A DNA stretch of 64,000 nucleotides from Fibrobacter succinogenes (GTDB lineage: Bacteria; Fibrobacterota; Fibrobacteria; Fibrobacterales; Fibrobacteraceae): positions 108,581 through 172,580 of the forward strand of contig CADBHQ010000002.1 in the NCBI GenBank assembly GCA_902794535.1, given 5' to 3'. Position numbers and translations under genes: made by a program. The notes beneath the pieces were generated by a model, which had not been told where the DNA came from, ran no database searches, and saw nothing but the letters and a program-made list of their open reading frames with translations. This document shows, piece by piece, positions 17,108 to 25,838 of the stretch. The stretch's first letter is position 1. The number at the start of each line of letters is the position of its first letter.

Positions 17108-18025
17108 TCAAACCAATTTGCCATAATTATCGCATTTTTCGCAACCAACTACAAATGATTCGTTGTATCTACGAATCGAAAGAACCCCACCACACTTTTG
17201 ACATTTAAAATTTATCTTTTTCGCGGAGCCACACCCATTGCAAACCAGTTCATAACATTTCAAAGAACTATTGTAAGCAACCGAATAAACCTGGCCACAG
17301 GCATCACACTTCGGAACATTTACACTCTCAATCTCCCGATAAACAGGCTTCACATGATGTAAGCCAACTATATACCGTATAGTCTTTTCCAAATCTTCTT
17401 CAGGTAGAATATAAGTCGGATCTCGATTCAACAAAACATTTTTAAACGTATCACGATTTTTATAAGTCTCATTTATTTCAAGAATTCTATTCGGAATTAA
17501 ATCCGCTTTTAAAACATTTTTGCAATAATCTCCACTATTTGGAGGGTAATCAATTATTCCCGAATCAGAAATGGCAACAAGAGTATGAATTGGCATAGTT
17601 AAGAATCCACCCTGCTTATTCAACCATTTTTGTCTCAAGTTCTCACGATTATCTTGAAGAAGCTTTCGCAAAGCATCTCCCTGCATTTCCGCTTGCATCA
17701 TAGGACTCTTTGTCCCAATCCATTTTTGTTCCTTTTGTTCAAAGACGCTCCACTGCAGATTTTCATCAAATTTCAAATGAGTATTACAGGTTTTTGACTC
17801 TATTACAATAAAACAGTATTTTGTCACGACAAGATGATCTATTTGAAAACATCCCTTGTCATTAACAGTTTTTATATAGAGATTGTTTAAAACATAAATT
17901 TCCTGATTGTCAAAAAATTTTCTTTGTAAATAAAAGGCCATCTGTTTTTCCGATTTATAGCCTTTTTTTGAACGACAATCCAAAAACTCATCATTTACAA
18001 GATTTTCAAGTTCCTTGACAATCAT
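17108..18025 (-). CDS. NERD-domain protein with C-terminal zinc ribbons
   Basis: 305 residues. The N-terminal half is a NERD (nuclease-related) domain: YLQRKFFDNQEIYVLNNLYI, then FQIDHLVVTKYCFIVIESKT with the D and E-x-K of the PD-(D/E)xK nuclease core. The C-terminal 80 residues hold CDACGQVY, CNGCGSAKKINFKCQKCGG and CEKCDNYG, two to three zinc ribbons like those of topoisomerase I tails. Probably a DNA-binding nuclease-like protein. It is convergent with the eCIS cargo genes and is AT-rich like their C-termini. A defence role is possible but not shown. Confidence 0.75.
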   Translation of the reverse strand: MIVKELENLVNDEFLDCRSKKGYKSEKQMAFYLQRKFFDNQEIYVLNNLYIKTVNDKGCFQIDHLVVTKYCFIVIESKTCNTHLKFDENLQWSVFEQKEQKWIGTKSPMMQAEMQGDALRKLLQDNRENLRQKWLNKQGGFLTMPIHTLVAISDSGIIDYPPNSGDYCKNVLKADLIPNRILEINETYKNRDTFKNVLLNRDPTYILPEEDLEKTIRYIVGLHHVKPVYREIESVNVPKCDACGQVYSVAYNSSLKCYELVCNGCGSAKKINFKCQKCGGVLSIRRYNESFVVGCEKCDNYGKLV

Positions 18026-18203
18026 TTAGTTCATCCATTTACAACTTTGCCACGCACAATCGCAAAAAAAACGTTCTCAGTTGAGATTTTCCTTACAGAC
18101 ATTGCTTTATACCCCGAAATCTAATAAAATTATCAAAATTCCGCAACCATCCCCCTCCCAACATATTTTCTATATTTACGCCCGTTTTTAAAGGAGCGTA
18201 AAT

Positions 18204-19175
18204 ATGTCCTTTATTCAAGACCTTAAAGAAAAAGTGTTGGGCGGCTACGAGATTACCCGCGAAGAGGCAGTCCAGCTTTTGAGCGAAGACTTGCAGGAAC
18301 TCTGCGATGCCGCCAACGAAATTCGCGAAAAATTTCACGGCAACGATTTTGACTTTTGCTCTATCGTGAACGCACGCAGCGGGCGTTGCTCCGAAAACTG
18401 CAAGTACTGCGCCCAGAGCAGCTACTACCACACCGGCGCCCCCGAATACAAGCTCCTCAGTGCCGACGAAATCGTCGAAGACGCGAAGAAGAAAGAAGCC
18501 GCAGGCATCCCGCGTTACTCCATCGTGACCTCGGGCCGTACGCTTTCGAACCGCGACGTAGAACAGATTAGCGAAGCCATTCGCCGCCTCAAGAAAGAAA
18601 CCAAACTTTCCGTATGCCTTTCGGCAGGGCTCTTGAACCGCGAGCAGTTCGACAAGCTCAAGGAGGCGGGCCTCACCCGCTTCCACAACAACCTGGAAAC
18701 TTACCGCAGGCATTTTCCAGACGTGTGCACCACGCACACCTACGACGACAAAATCGGCGCACTGCAAAACGCCCTTGCCGCAGGTCTTGAAATCTGCAGC
18801 GGCGGCATCATGGGCCTCGGCGAAACCATGGAAGACCGTATCGACATGTGTTTGGACCTCCGCAAGCTCGGCGTCAAGTCCACACCGGTGAACGTGCTGA
18901 ACGCAATCCCGGGCACGCCTTACGAGAACCTCCCGAAGCTCACAAACGATGAATTCTGCCGCATCGTTGCCATTTACAGATTCATCAACCCGAAGGCATT
19001 CATCCGCCTCGCAGGCGGCCGCGGCATCTTGGGCGACGACGGCAAACGCGCCTTCAAGAGCGGCGCGAACGCAGCCATCACCGACGACATGCTCACCACC
19101 GCAGGCGTCAACAGCTGCAAGGACTTCGAGCTCGTTAAAGGCCTCGGCTTTACCCCGCACGGGTTTATCGGCTAA
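18204..19175 (+). CDS. bioB: biotin synthase
   Basis: 323-residue radical SAM enzyme that inserts sulfur into dethiobiotin. CSENCKYCAQS gives the CxxxCxxC cluster motif. Further family marks are FCSIVNARSGRC before it, RYSIVTSGR, NNLETYRRHFP, CSGGIMGLGETMEDR and VNVLNAIPGTPYEN. RLAGGRGILG occupies the place of the usual AGGRE element. GGAG lies 8 bases upstream of the ATG. No other biotin gene is adjacent in the window. A hairpin-rich stretch follows the stop. Confidence 0.96.
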   Translation: MSFIQDLKEKVLGGYEITREEAVQLLSEDLQELCDAANEIREKFHGNDFDFCSIVNARSGRCSENCKYCAQSSYYHTGAPEYKLLSADEIVEDAKKKEAAGIPRYSIVTSGRTLSNRDVEQISEAIRRLKKETKLSVCLSAGLLNREQFDKLKEAGLTRFHNNLETYRRHFPDVCTTHTYDDKIGALQNALAAGLEICSGGIMGLGETMEDRIDMCLDLRKLGVKSTPVNVLNAIPGTPYENLPKLTNDEFCRIVAIYRFINPKAFIRLAGGRGILGDDGKRAFKSGANAAITDDMLTTAGVNSCKDFELVKGLGFTPHGFIG

Positions 19176-19176
19176 T

Positions 19177-19195
19177 ATATTCCAACTTGGAATAT
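19177..19195. promoter_or_regulatory. perfect 9-bp dyad after bioB
   Basis: ATATTCCAA-C-TTGGAATAT begins two bases after the bioB stop. With a single central base it cannot fold fully as RNA, so a protein-binding site is as likely as a hairpin. No regulator gene is nearby. A second dyad, ACCACTTTA-GAAA-TAAAGTGGT, follows at 19215-19236. Confidence 0.4.
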
Positions 19196-19249
19196 CGAAA
19201 ACAAAGAAAATCGTACCACTTTAGAAATAAAGTGGTATATTAATGATTG

Positions 19250-19353
19250 AGCCCTTCTGGTGGATAAGAAGCGCCGGCGTCGCAGCCGTTCCAGTCAGCA
19301 ATCGCGAGCCGCAAGTCTCTAGACGAGACAGACCCACCAGAGCGGCTTTTTTT
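19250..19353 (+). ncRNA. candidate structured RNA with terminator-like closing helix
   Basis: Bases 19250-19263 pair with 19334-19347 (13 of 14 positions, one C-C mismatch and one G-U), closing a roughly 100-nt domain. Two inner hairpins are visible: CGGC at 19275 with GCCG at 19285, and GTCTC at 19315 with GAGAC at 19325. A run of Ts follows the closing helix, as in an intrinsic terminator. It lies between convergent bioB and an acyltransferase gene, so it is not a leader for either. It does not contain the SRP, 6S or tmRNA motifs I know. It could be a free small RNA or an elaborate bioB terminator. Confidence 0.45.
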
Positions 19354-20464
19354 ATTTTATCTTGAAAATTCGACCGACAGAATTGTCGACCGCAAGCTTA
19401 AACACAAGCGCCACCACAAAAGTCGTAAAGAACACGGCCAGCGCATAGCCGCCGTAATACCCGGCCGCAGTCAAGAACGTTTCAGACCCGCTGAACGTCT
19501 GCACAAGCGAATTACGCCAAGCGCCGGTTTCGTTAATGACAAGCTGGTGGAACAGGTAAATGGCGAAGGTGCAAGAACCAAAGAAATTTATTACCAAGGC
19601 AAGCTTACCCTCTTTTTTGACAAGCGAGCCAATGGCATAAACCAGCAGGAACATTCCCACCGCCGTCACAAAGCAAGGCGTACATTGAAGCCAGCGGAAA
19701 CGATTATTGCCGTAGTTATACTGTTCGAACATGTAAATCTGTGCGCCAAATTTGACCATAAAGCCAGCAAGATACAGGCCCGCGCCCACGGCGGCAAGCT
19801 TTAAACGCTGCGGCATCTGCTGAAGATCAAACTTCTTGACCCATAAAGAAAGCTCGTAGCCCAGAATCAAGAATATGGTGCAATAGCCCCACAGGTATTT
19901 TTCGATATCGAGCATGCTCATTCTAAAGAAATACTGCACATCGGCAATCACGGCACCACCCACCGCAACTGCAAGCAACAAGCGGCGCAGTTTGTTCTTT
20001 TCGGGCGAATCTTGGCAAACAAACGCAAGCATCGGGAAAAAGAAAACAAAAGACATGTAGGTACAAATGTACCACAGATGGTCACCAGGCGAAAGCCTGA
20101 ATACAAAGCGCCCGAGATAGTCCCAATCGGCATCGGCAAGCGACGGCACCGATTGCGCAAAATAGCGGTAAATAATGCTGATTAGAATAAACAGGATTGT
20201 CGGGATGTAAATGGTTTTCGCAAACGATTTCAATTTGTACTTGAAGGTTGTCGCAATATCGGAATCCTGCTTGACGCGGCCAAAAAAGAAAAAACCGGTC
20301 ACCAGCAAGAACAGCGGAACATCGTCGGCAATCATCGTAGAAATCGCGAGCCGCCCCTTCACAAGCGTTTCACCAAACGAAACTCCAAGCTGACTATGCG
20401 CCATAATCACAAGCAGTATGGCGACAATCCGGACCAATTCTATCGAAGGATTCTTTTTTCTCAT
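19352..20464 (-). CDS. membrane acyltransferase (acyltransferase 3 family)
   Basis: 370 residues with about ten hydrophobic segments. The N-terminus SIELVRIVAILLVIMAHSQL has the family's early R and H (here in MAHSQ), and DDVPLFLLVTGFFFFG is the usual 'vp-fFvlSGf' second element. Family members O-acetylate or O-acylate sugars and lipids of the cell surface. The substrate cannot be told from the sequence. The stop lies in the T-run of the candidate RNA on the other strand. It stands alone between two differently organised genes. Confidence 0.85.
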   Translation of the reverse strand: MRKKNPSIELVRIVAILLVIMAHSQLGVSFGETLVKGRLAISTMIADDVPLFLLVTGFFFFGRVKQDSDIATTFKYKLKSFAKTIYIPTILFILISIIYRYFAQSVPSLADADWDYLGRFVFRLSPGDHLWYICTYMSFVFFFPMLAFVCQDSPEKNKLRRLLLAVAVGGAVIADVQYFFRMSMLDIEKYLWGYCTIFLILGYELSLWVKKFDLQQMPQRLKLAAVGAGLYLAGFMVKFGAQIYMFEQYNYGNNRFRWLQCTPCFVTAVGMFLLVYAIGSLVKKEGKLALVINFFGSCTFAIYLFHQLVINETGAWRNSLVQTFSGSETFLTAAGYYGGYALAVFFTTFVVALVFKLAVDNSVGRIFKIK

Positions 20465-20500
20465 ATTAATTCATTCAGCAAGATTAGGTATAAAAGATAA

Positions 20501-21718
20501 TCAATCGCTAAAGTAACCGCGTAAACTGTAAATCAAGTTGACAGAAATTCGGCCGTCTTCGATCCAATCATCATCTAAGCCCCAGTCATAGCGCACCATC
20601 AGGGACAGCCAATGTGCCTTGGACTTAGACGCCAACAGATTGTACCCGATATCGCCGCCCAGATACCAGCCTTCAAAATCCCTATCATGGCCCCATCCCC
20701 AGACAACATCGACGAACAAACCCTTGCTCTGCGAAAACCGGTGCATAGATTCAAACGCCCACCTCGATTTAGTTTCTCCAAAAGATCCCGCATAATCCAA
20801 GCCCACACTCCAAGAATGATAGGGCAAAAATCCCCACACATAGTCGATACGCAAATTCGGATACCAGTTACCATAAAGGTCCTTGGCGCCCATCGCCACA
20901 TCTATTCCGTTGTATTCAGAAAGATAACACAGAAGGTCCCAGACAAAACCAGCAAAGAAACCATCAATGGATTTTGCAGATGCTGTCGCACGACACCTCG
21001 ACTCATGGGTATTTGCATAATCTTTTACTTCGACATCGGGGCTCTCGGACCACACATCCGGATTCATCACCTGGCTGGTTAACGACAAGAAAATGACTTC
21101 CAAATCTTCGCCCGGCATGAATTTTTTATGCGCACCCTTGACGACCTTGGAACCTTCCACGCGAATCATCCCCAGCCAATAGGCATCTTTCAACTTCACT
21201 AGGTACATCTGGAGTCTGACGGGACTCTTCTCAGAAAGTTTGTATCCAAGTACACCAAGAGCCTTTTGCGTATTTCTGCTCGCAAGATTCGCCATCTTGT
21301 CATCCGCACCAATGAACTCGGGGTCCATAAAAAACACTTCGTGCGGTCTTTCACTTTCGTAAACTTGGGAGGCATATCCAAAAGATTTCGAAAGCATCGA
21401 TTCCACAGCTTCGTCGGCGTCATCCATATTCGCGATTACAACAGAATCTTCTTCAATCTGACCGTTTTGAAGAATCATTTTCATCTGTATGGTACGCTTC
21501 GCCGGTCCAGTTGCAGAGAAAGAAACCCCAAAGTTCTTGTTTTTCTCACTAGGAACATGCCCTAATTCCGCCAAATAGACCGTCGCCATTGCCCGGAGTT
21601 TTTTCGCCGAAAGATCCCACGAGCCGTCGGCATCCCCTTCAATAACTTGAACATCCGCAGCACCTGCGAATACAACAAAGAACGCAAACAAAATAAAAGT
21701 ACGGGCAATCAACGACAT
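20501..21718 (-). CDS. outer-membrane beta-barrel-like protein, unknown
   Basis: 405 residues from ATG at 21718. This start is preferred over an in-frame one at 21745 because that one lies inside a terminator hairpin and because MSLIARTFILFAFFVVFAGA is then a clean signal peptide. The first 230 residues are a periplasmic-type alpha/beta region. The last 140 show alternating aromatic strands (YPNLRIDYVWGF, WYLGGDIGYNLLA, LMVRYDWGL) ending in LIYSLRGYFSD, as in outer-membrane barrels. Not a family I can name. Confidence 0.6.
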   Translation of the reverse strand: MSLIARTFILFAFFVVFAGAADVQVIEGDADGSWDLSAKKLRAMATVYLAELGHVPSEKNKNFGVSFSATGPAKRTIQMKMILQNGQIEEDSVVIANMDDADEAVESMLSKSFGYASQVYESERPHEVFFMDPEFIGADDKMANLASRNTQKALGVLGYKLSEKSPVRLQMYLVKLKDAYWLGMIRVEGSKVVKGAHKKFMPGEDLEVIFLSLTSQVMNPDVWSESPDVEVKDYANTHESRCRATASAKSIDGFFAGFVWDLLCYLSEYNGIDVAMGAKDLYGNWYPNLRIDYVWGFLPYHSWSVGLDYAGSFGETKSRWAFESMHRFSQSKGLFVDVVWGWGHDRDFEGWYLGGDIGYNLLASKSKAHWLSLMVRYDWGLDDDWIEDGRISVNLIYSLRGYFSD

Positions 21719-21734
21719 GAAGCAAAAATACAAA

Positions 21735-21758
21735 AAGGACTGCATCGCTGCAGTCCTT
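21735..21758 (-). terminator. intrinsic terminator after carB
   Basis: AAGGACTGCA-TCGC-TGCAGTCCTT, a perfect 10-bp stem. On the - strand it is followed by TTT-G-TATTTTT. It lies 30 bases past the carB stop and just before the next - strand gene. Confidence 0.85.
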
Positions 21759-21787
21759 TATAATTGCGTTAACACGCTCTCAAGAAA

Positions 21788-23395
21788 TTACACCTCTTCA
21801 ATAGAAGCATGGTATTCCTGCAGGCTCTTCACAGCGCCGTGGCCGTTGCGAGCGGCGGCGATGCCCTTGACGGTGTTGTAGGCACCGGCGAGGGTCGTGA
21901 TGTACGGAACCTTGTACTTAATGGCGGCCTTGCGGATAGCGCTTTCGTCCTTGATGGCGTCGCGCTTTGCCCACGGCGTGTTGATGATGAGGTTCACCTG
22001 CTTGTTCAAGATAACATCGAGAACATTCGGGCGGCCTTCAGCAATCTTGTTCACCACTTCGCACTTGACACCGGCAGCTTCGTAGAACTTGGCGGTGCCT
22101 TCGGTAGCATAGATCTTGAAGCCGAGCTTCTGGAACTCCTTGCCGATTTCGATAGCCTGTTCGGAGAGGTTCACCTTGTCAGAAAGGCTGATGAGCACGG
22201 CACCTTCGTTCGGGAGGAAGGAACCTGCGGCTTCCTGGCTCTTGTAGTAAGCGAGGGCGTAGTCGTCGGAGAGGCCGAGAACTTCGCCGGTGGAGCGCAT
22301 TTCAGGGCCGAGAACCGGGTCCACCTTCGGGAACTTGTCGAACGGGAACACAGCTTCCTTGGCACCGTGGTGGTTGAACTTCTTGTCCTTGAGCTTCAGG
22401 TCTTCGAGCTTGGCACCGAGCATGAGGCGGGTAGCGAGGCGAGCCATCTGCGTGTTACAAACCTTGGAGACCAGAGGCACCGTGCGGGATGCGCGCGGGT
22501 TGGCTTCGAGGACGAACACCTTGCCGTCTTCAATAGCGTACTGCATGTTCATGAGGCCGCAAACATGGAGGGCTTCGGCAATCTTGCGCGTGTAATCCTT
22601 AATCGTAGCAAGATTTTCCTTAGTGATGGTCACCGGCGGGATAATGCAGGCGGAGTCACCGGAGTGGACACCGGCAAGTTCCACGTGTTCCATCACGGAC
22701 GGGATGTAAACATGTTCGCCGTCAGAGAGGGCATCGGCTTCGCATTCCAAAGCGTTGTGGAGGAAGCGGTCGATGAGGAGCGGACGATCCGGGGTCACGC
22801 CGACAGCCTTGGCAACGTATTCGCGGAGCATGTTTTCGTCGTAGATGACTTCCATGCCGCGGCCGCCAAGCACGAAGCTCGGGCGGATCATCACCGGGTA
22901 GCCACCGATCTGCTTGACGCAAGCGAGGGCTTCGTCGATGTTCGTGGCCATGCCGCTTTCCGGCATCGGAATGCCGAGCTGGTCCATCATCTTGCGGAAC
23001 AGGTCGCGGTCTTCGGCGATATCGATGGAGTCGATGCTCGTACCAAGAATCTTCACACCTTCGTCGCTCAAAGCGCGGGCAATGTTAAGCGGGGTCTGAC
23101 CACCGAACTGCACGATGACGCCGGCCGGCTTTTCCTTGTGGTAAATCTGGAGAACGTCTTCGAGGCTGACCGGTTCGAAGTACAGCTTGTCGCTGGTATC
23201 GTAGTCGGTAGAAACCGTTTCGGGGTTGCAGTTCACCATGATGGTTTCGTAACCCATTTCGCGGAGATTCTGTTCGGGCCACCGCCGAGAATCATAATCT
23301 TCTTCGGGTTGTTGGAAGCGGTAGATTCGTCCTTGCAATTGTAGGTGCTGTAGTAGTAGAACTGGTTTTCCACACCGCTCACCGGCACTGCGCAC
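21788..23395 (-). CDS. carB: carbamoyl-phosphate synthase large subunit, C-terminal half (carB reading frame broken)
   Basis: Second half of CarB, which makes carbamoyl phosphate for arginine and pyrimidine synthesis. True carB sequence starts at about 23268 with REMGYETIMVNCNPETVSTD; the codons before that are an artefact of the other frame. Present are the second ATP-grasp domain (YPVMIRPSFVLGGRGMEVIY, MEHVELAGVHSGDSAC, VLEANPRASRTVPLVSK), FPKVDPVLGPEMRSTGEV and the C-terminal MGS-like allosteric domain. The piece joining it to the first half, GQGIEFDYCCVHASxAL in homologues, is missing and the frame changes there. Confidence 0.9.
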   Translation of the reverse strand: MRSAGERCGKPVLLLQHLQLQGRIYRFQQPEEDYDSRRWPEQNLREMGYETIMVNCNPETVSTDYDTSDKLYFEPVSLEDVLQIYHKEKPAGVIVQFGGQTPLNIARALSDEGVKILGTSIDSIDIAEDRDLFRKMMDQLGIPMPESGMATNIDEALACVKQIGGYPVMIRPSFVLGGRGMEVIYDENMLREYVAKAVGVTPDRPLLIDRFLHNALECEADALSDGEHVYIPSVMEHVELAGVHSGDSACIIPPVTITKENLATIKDYTRKIAEALHVCGLMNMQYAIEDGKVFVLEANPRASRTVPLVSKVCNTQMARLATRLMLGAKLEDLKLKDKKFNHHGAKEAVFPFDKFPKVDPVLGPEMRSTGEVLGLSDDYALAYYKSQEAAGSFLPNEGAVLISLSDKVNLSEQAIEIGKEFQKLGFKIYATEGTAKFYEAAGVKCEVVNKIAEGRPNVLDVILNKQVNLIINTPWAKRDAIKDESAIRKAAIKYKVPYITTLAGAYNTVKGIAAARNGHGAVKSLQEYHASIEEV

Positions 23396-25020
23396 CAGCC
23401 TTCGACCACGCCGAGTTCCGTACGCTTCTTGCGCACGTCCTTCTCGCGGATGCCGAGAATCTTAGCGATGTACTTGTCGCTGAAGCCGTCCTTCTTGGCC
23501 TTGATGAGGAGTTCATCGGCAGGCAGGCGGCCCGGAGTCTTGAGCATTTCTTCTTCGAGTTCCACGAGTTCGCGCATCTGCTGCACGAAGTAGGCCTTTT
23601 CGTAGGTGGCGGCGAAGATCTGGAAGTGGCGTTCAGAAGAAGCGGTCTTCATCATTTCGAGGAGCTCTTCCTTGCTCTTCTTGTTGAAGTCCTTCGCAAA
23701 GCCAAGGCCGGAACGACCGTTTTCGAGACCGCGGATAGCCTTCTGGAGGGTTTCCTTGTAAGTCTTGCCGATAGCCATGACTTCGCCCACGGCCTTCATC
23801 TGGGTGCCGAGGCAGTCATCGACGCCGCGGAACTTTTCGAATGCCCAGCGAGCAAACTTGAGCACCACGTAATCACCGCTCGGGGTGTACTTTTCGAGGG
23901 AGCCGTCGCGCCAGTACGGAATCTGGTCGAGGGTGAGGCCTGCGGCGAGTTTTGCAGAAATGAGGGCAATCGGGAAGCCGGTAGCCTTGGAAGCAAGAGC
24001 AGAAGAACGAGAGGTACGCGGGTTGATTTCGATAATCACCACGCGGCCGGTCTTCGGGTCATGAGCGAACTGCACGTTGGTACCGCCAATCACGCCGATG
24101 GATTCCACAATCTTGAAGGCCTTTTCCTTCAGTTCTTCTTCGAGCTTCTTGTCGATGGTGAGGAACGGGGCTGCGCAGAAGGAGTCGCCGGTATGCACGC
24201 CCACCGGGTCGATGTTTTCGATGAAGCAGATGGCGATCATCTGGTTCTTGGAGTCACGCACGACTTCAACTTCGAGTTCTTCCCAACCGAGGATGGATTC
24301 TTCGATGAGGCACTGGTGCGTCATGGAGAGTTCAAGACCGTTGGAGCAGATGGTGCGGAGTTCTTCCACGTTGTAGCAGAAACCGCCGCCTGCACCGCCC
24401 ATAGTGTAAGCCGGGCGAACCACGACCGGGTAGCCGATTTCAGCAACGATCTTTTCGGCTTCTTCCACGGAGTGGCAAATGCCGGAGCGCGGGGTGTCGA
24501 TGCCGAGCTTCTGCATGGTTTCCTTGAAGATTTCACGGTCTTCGCCGCGTTCAATAGCGTCGAGATTCACACCGATGACCTTCACGCCGTACTTGTCCAG
24601 CACGCCGGCCTTGCTGAGTGCTGAGGCGAGGTTCAGGCCGGTCTGACCGCCCAAGTTCGGGAGGAGGGCCTGCGGGCGTTCCTTTTCGATAATCTGGGTA
24701 AGGCGGGCGACGTTCAGCGGTTCGATGTAGGTGGCATCGGCCATGACCGGGTCGGTCATGATGGTAGCCGGGTTAGAGTTCACGAGCACAATCTTGTAAC
24801 CCTGTTCGCGCAGGGCCTTGCAAGCCTGGGTGCCGGAATAGTCGAATTCGCAAGCCTGACCGATCACGATCGGGCCAGAACCGAAAAGAGCTGAACTAAA
24901 AAGTCCAGCATAAATAAAATCAGAAATAATATCAACCTTGGAAAAACCAATTGCGGCTGCGCAGTGGATTGCGCACTTTGCATTGCACGGGGGCAAGGGC
25001 ATTGCAATATTTTGGTTCAT
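23233..25020 (-). CDS. carB: carbamoyl-phosphate synthase large subunit, N-terminal half (carB reading frame broken)
   Basis: First half of CarB: GSGPIVIGQACEFDYSGTQA, the first ATP-grasp domain (YPVVVRPAYTMGGAGGGFCY, IEINPRTSRSSALASKATGF) and the oligomerisation domain, ending in IMILGGGPNRI. The frame then leaves carB at about 23270. The N-terminus is also unusual: about 55 residues of AT-rich, non-homologous sequence stand where KRTDIKxVLIIGSGP is expected. ATG at 25020 is taken (an in-frame TTG lies at 25041). No carA is adjacent. Loss of this enzyme would make the cell auxotrophic, so sequence error is a real alternative to true decay. Confidence 0.9.
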   Translation of the reverse strand: MNQNIAMPLPPCNAKCAIHCAAAIGFSKVDIISDFIYAGLFSSALFGSGPIVIGQACEFDYSGTQACKALREQGYKIVLVNSNPATIMTDPVMADATYIEPLNVARLTQIIEKERPQALLPNLGGQTGLNLASALSKAGVLDKYGVKVIGVNLDAIERGEDREIFKETMQKLGIDTPRSGICHSVEEAEKIVAEIGYPVVVRPAYTMGGAGGGFCYNVEELRTICSNGLELSMTHQCLIEESILGWEELEVEVVRDSKNQMIAICFIENIDPVGVHTGDSFCAAPFLTIDKKLEEELKEKAFKIVESIGVIGGTNVQFAHDPKTGRVVIIEINPRTSRSSALASKATGFPIALISAKLAAGLTLDQIPYWRDGSLEKYTPSGDYVVLKFARWAFEKFRGVDDCLGTQMKAVGEVMAIGKTYKETLQKAIRGLENGRSGLGFAKDFNKKSKEELLEMMKTASSERHFQIFAATYEKAYFVQQMRELVELEEEMLKTPGRLPADELLIKAKKDGFSDKYIAKILGIREKDVRKKRTELGVVEGWCAVPVSGVENQFYYYSTYNCKDESTASNNPKKIMILGGGPNRISAKWVTKPSW

Positions 25021-25119
25021 CTTATCGTCTAGATTACACAAGGTTCAAACTTGCGCAAATATAGACAAAAAATGTAATGCTTTCAAGGCAAAAACCAAAA
25101 AATGAAAAATAATTTCGGC

Positions 25120-25293
25120 TTACGGTTCGCCTGCAGGATCAGCCGCAGGTCCGTCCGGTTCTCCGTTAACGCAGTCCGCAGCGTTCGGGTCTACGGTGCA
25201 ATGGTCATCCGCTTCTGTACTTGCGGTACCACAGCCTGCAAAAGCAAGCGCCAGAGCCAAAATAGAAGCAAACCCGACAAATTTACGAATCAT
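25120..25293 (-). CDS. small lipoprotein, 57 aa
   Basis: Small gene on the strand opposite the few short frames here: GAGGAA, 5 bases, then ATG. It encodes MIRKFVGFASILALALAFAG, then Cys21, a clean lipoprotein signal with lipobox AFAGC. The mature part is short, acidic and Pro/Gly-rich (CTVDPNAADCVNGEPDGPAA), with two Cys that could pair. It has the form of the many small Fibrobacter lipoproteins. It sits between carB and the HU gene; function unknown. Confidence 0.7.
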   Translation of the reverse strand: MIRKFVGFASILALALAFAGCGTASTEADDHCTVDPNAADCVNGEPDGPAADPAGEP

Positions 25294-25376
25294 ATTATTC
25301 CTCGTTAACTAGTTGACATTCAACACATTACGAACTAATATAGCAAAAGACAAAAGCGACGAATTAGAACACCTAA

Positions 25377-25405
25377 TAAAAAAACACCTGGGAAAAACCC
25401 AGGTG
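25377..25405 (-). terminator. intrinsic terminator of the HU gene
   Basis: CACCTGGG-AAAAA-CCCAGGTG stem (25385-25392 with 25398-25405). On the - strand it is followed by a run of eight Ts. It lies 25 bases past the HU stop. Confidence 0.92.
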
Positions 25406-25429
25406 CAGCAAAATCGCTTTAAAGCAAAA

Positions 25430-25732
25430 TTACTTCTTAGCAACCTTAGCCTTAGCAGCGTCAGCCTTAAGAGCAGCACCGGCCTTGAAGGACACGGTCT
25501 TGGAAGCCTTGATCTTGATGGTAGCACCAGTCTGCGGATTGCGGCCGGTACGTGCAGCGCGGGTCTTGACAGAGAAGGTGCCAAAGCCGATAAGCTGGAC
25601 AGAAGCGTCCTTCTTCAAACCAGCGGCGATGCCATCGAGAACAGCGTCAACAGCGCGGCCAGCGGCAGCCTTGGATTCAATGCCAGCTTCCTTGTTAGCG
25701 AGGATGGCGTCGATGAGATCTTGCTTATTCAT
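25430..25732 (-). CDS. HU-family DNA-binding protein
   Basis: 100-residue histone-like protein. [17 protein letters not shown] forms the helical body, [20 protein letters not shown] and [20 protein letters not shown] give the beta-arm with the conserved R-x-GRNP-x-TG tip, and the tail is lysine/alanine-rich ([13 protein letters not shown]). It packs and bends DNA without sequence specificity. A single gene with its own terminator; strong codon bias (GCA, AAG, GGC) suggests high expression. Whether to call it hupA or hupB is not decidable here. Confidence 0.95.
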   Translation of the reverse strand: MNKQDLIDAILANKEAGIESKAAAGRAVDAVLDGIAAGLKKDASVQLIGFGTFSVKTRAARTGRNPQTGATIKIKASKTVSFKAGAALKADAAKAKVAKK

Positions 25733-25838
25733 TTTATTAACTCCTTGAGTAGGTTAAGAATTTTATAGTGATATTATACTTTTTTTTTTGCGTCGCGGCA
25801 CACTTTTTTTGAAAAATTTTTGAAAAATCCTTATAAAA

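Noticed and set aside
18093..19160. Long - strand open frame over bioB
   Set aside because: Composition is that of an antisense shadow of a GC-rich gene (many Ala, Val, Cys); bioB motifs are unmistakable.
21809..24624. Long + strand open frames opposite carB
   Set aside because: Antisense shadows of the strongly coding carB; no motif or RBS.
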